Source: Candidatus Atribacteria bacterium 1244-E10-H5-B2
GTDB taxonomy: Bacteria; Atribacterota; JS1; SB-45; 34-128
DNA: 5,645 bases
Assembly (NCBI GenBank): GCA_003575245.1
Contig: NMQN01000418.1
Location: 1 to 5,645 of the forward strand
Direction of reading: 5' to 3'
The notes under the pieces are model-generated. The model searched no databases. It saw only the letters and a program-made list of their open reading frames with translations, and was not told where the DNA came from. Position numbers and translations under genes: made by a program. Below are positions 4,889 to 5,645 of the stretch, in pieces. Position 1 is the stretch's first letter, and each line of letters opens with the position of its first letter.

Positions 4889-5645
4889 ATGAAAGTTTTG
4901 GTGGTAAATAGTGGCAGTTCATCTATAAAATATCAGTTATTCGATATGACTGATGAGTCGATACTGGCCAAAGGCTTAGTGGAGAGGATTGGTATTCCTG
5001 ATTCAATTATTAATCATTATCCTTCTGGCAAAGAGCCAATTATAACTCATCAGGATATTCCTGACCATAAGGTAGGGATTAAATTAATGATGGATACCTT
5101 ACTTCATCCAGGTTATGGTGTAATTAAGGATATCTCTGAAATAGTAGCTGTGGGGCACAGGGTAGTTCATGCTGGGGAAAAATTTTCAGGTTCAGTTTTA
5201 CTTACAGACGAAATTATGGATGCCTTAAAAGAATGCATCGAACTCGCTCCCTTACATAACCCGCCTAATATTTTAGGGATAGAAGTCTGCAATGAACTAA
5301 TGCCCGGAGTACCTCAGGTGGGAGTATTTGATACTGCTTTTCATCAGACTATTCCGGAATGTGCTTATCTATATGGTATTCCTTATAAATATTACAAGAA
5401 GTATAAAGTGAGAAGATATGGGTTCCATGGAACTTCTCACAAATATGTAGCCCAAAAAGCAGCTGAAATTTTAGAAAAACCCTTGAAAGAACTTAAAATA
5501 ATTACCTGCCACTTAGGGAATGGTTCAAGTATTACTGCTGTAAAAAATGGAGTTTCAATTGATACGAGCTTGGGATTTGGGACAGTTGCCGGTATAGTTA
5601 TGGGGACTCGTTGCGGAGATGTTGACCCTGCAGTGATTCCTTTTT
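4889..5645 (+). CDS. ackA: Acetate kinase, N-terminal part (cut by window end)
   Basis: The first 252 residues of an acetate/propionate/butyrate-kinase-family enzyme, which interconverts acyl phosphate plus ADP with the carboxylate plus ATP. Full-length members have about 400 residues, so roughly 150 are missing downstream. The start MKVLVVNSGSSSIKY is the ASKHA-fold phosphate motif. Catalytic residues known from Methanosarcina acetate kinase appear at the same numbers: Asn7, Arg91 (GHRVVHAGE), Asp148 (VFDTAFHQT), His180 (YGFHGTSH), His208 (HLGNGSS) and Arg241 (MGTRCGD). This makes acetate kinase more likely than butyrate kinase. The loop at 229-237 reads GFGTVAGIV where GFTPLEGL-type sequence is usual, a possible substrate-pocket variation. 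In fermenters the enzyme makes ATP from acetyl phosphate. Its place behind korDABC suggests shared expression, but no phosphotransacylase gene is visible. Confidence 0.92.
   Translation, partial: MKVLVVNSGSSSIKYQLFDMTDESILAKGLVERIGIPDSIINHYPSGKEPIITHQDIPDHKVGIKLMMDTLLHPGYGVIKDISEIVAVGHRVVHAGEKFSGSVLLTDEIMDALKECIELAPLHNPPNILGIEVCNELMPGVPQVGVFDTAFHQTIPECAYLYGIPYKYYKKYKVRRYGFHGTSHKYVAQKAAEILEKPLKELKIITCHLGNGSSITAVKNGVSIDTSLGFGTVAGIVMGTRCGDVDPAVIPF

Larger units (their letters stand above)
1078..5645 (+). other. Apparent operon gntR-korDABC-ackA
   Basis: Six genes run in the same direction. The first five overlap by 4 nt (ATGA), 8 nt, 4 nt (ATGA) and 1 nt (TAATG). ackA follows after 42 nt with its own ribosome site. 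No stem-loop with a T-run occurs between 1078 and 5645. The organisation implies one transcript from the promoter region before 1078, with the regulator made in step with the enzyme. The operon may continue beyond the window. Confidence 0.7.

Overview
The window comes from an AT-rich (roughly one-third GC by eye), strictly anaerobic, fermentative bacterium. Ferredoxin-dependent 2-oxoacid oxidation, an acetate-kinase-type enzyme, a TRAP transporter and heavy use of AGA/ATA/TTA codons all fit. The style resembles Atribacterota, Dictyoglomus or low-GC Firmicutes/Thermotogae-like anaerobes, but no marker gene here fixes the taxon; that is inference. All recognisable genes lie on the + strand.

Layout. 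Positions 1-609 hold the C-terminal third or so of a fused TRAP transporter permease whose start is outside the window. Positions 610-1077 are non-coding and unusually structured. They contain runs of degenerate 7-bp repeats (622-758 and 875-942), a perfect 22-bp GC-rich palindrome (849-870) next to an A-tract, an A/T-tract promoter-like stretch (945-1007), and three 8-bp direct repeats (1020-1043) just before the next gene. From 1078 to the end runs a tightly packed apparent operon: a GntR-family regulator, then korD-korA-korB-korC (four-subunit 2-oxoacid:ferredoxin oxidoreductase, best fit to the 2-oxoglutarate type), then an acetate kinase cut by the window end. The first five genes are joined by 1-8 nt overlaps (ATGA, TAATG), so translation is probably coupled. 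The kinase follows after a 42-nt gap with no visible terminator.

How the genes may work together. KorABCD oxidatively decarboxylates a 2-oxoacid with CoA to an acyl-CoA, CO2 and reduced ferredoxin. An acyl phosphate derived from such an acyl-CoA could be used by the kinase to make ATP, although the phosphotransacylase needed for that is not in the window. The regulator has a GntR winged helix joined to a roughly 200-residue C-terminal domain that I cannot place in FCD, UTRA, MocR or short YtrA types. As the first gene and translationally coupled to korD, it is a good candidate to sense a substrate or product of this pathway. The points most worth a second look are this regulator with its possible 8-bp-repeat operator, and the 7-bp-periodic intergenic region with its palindrome.
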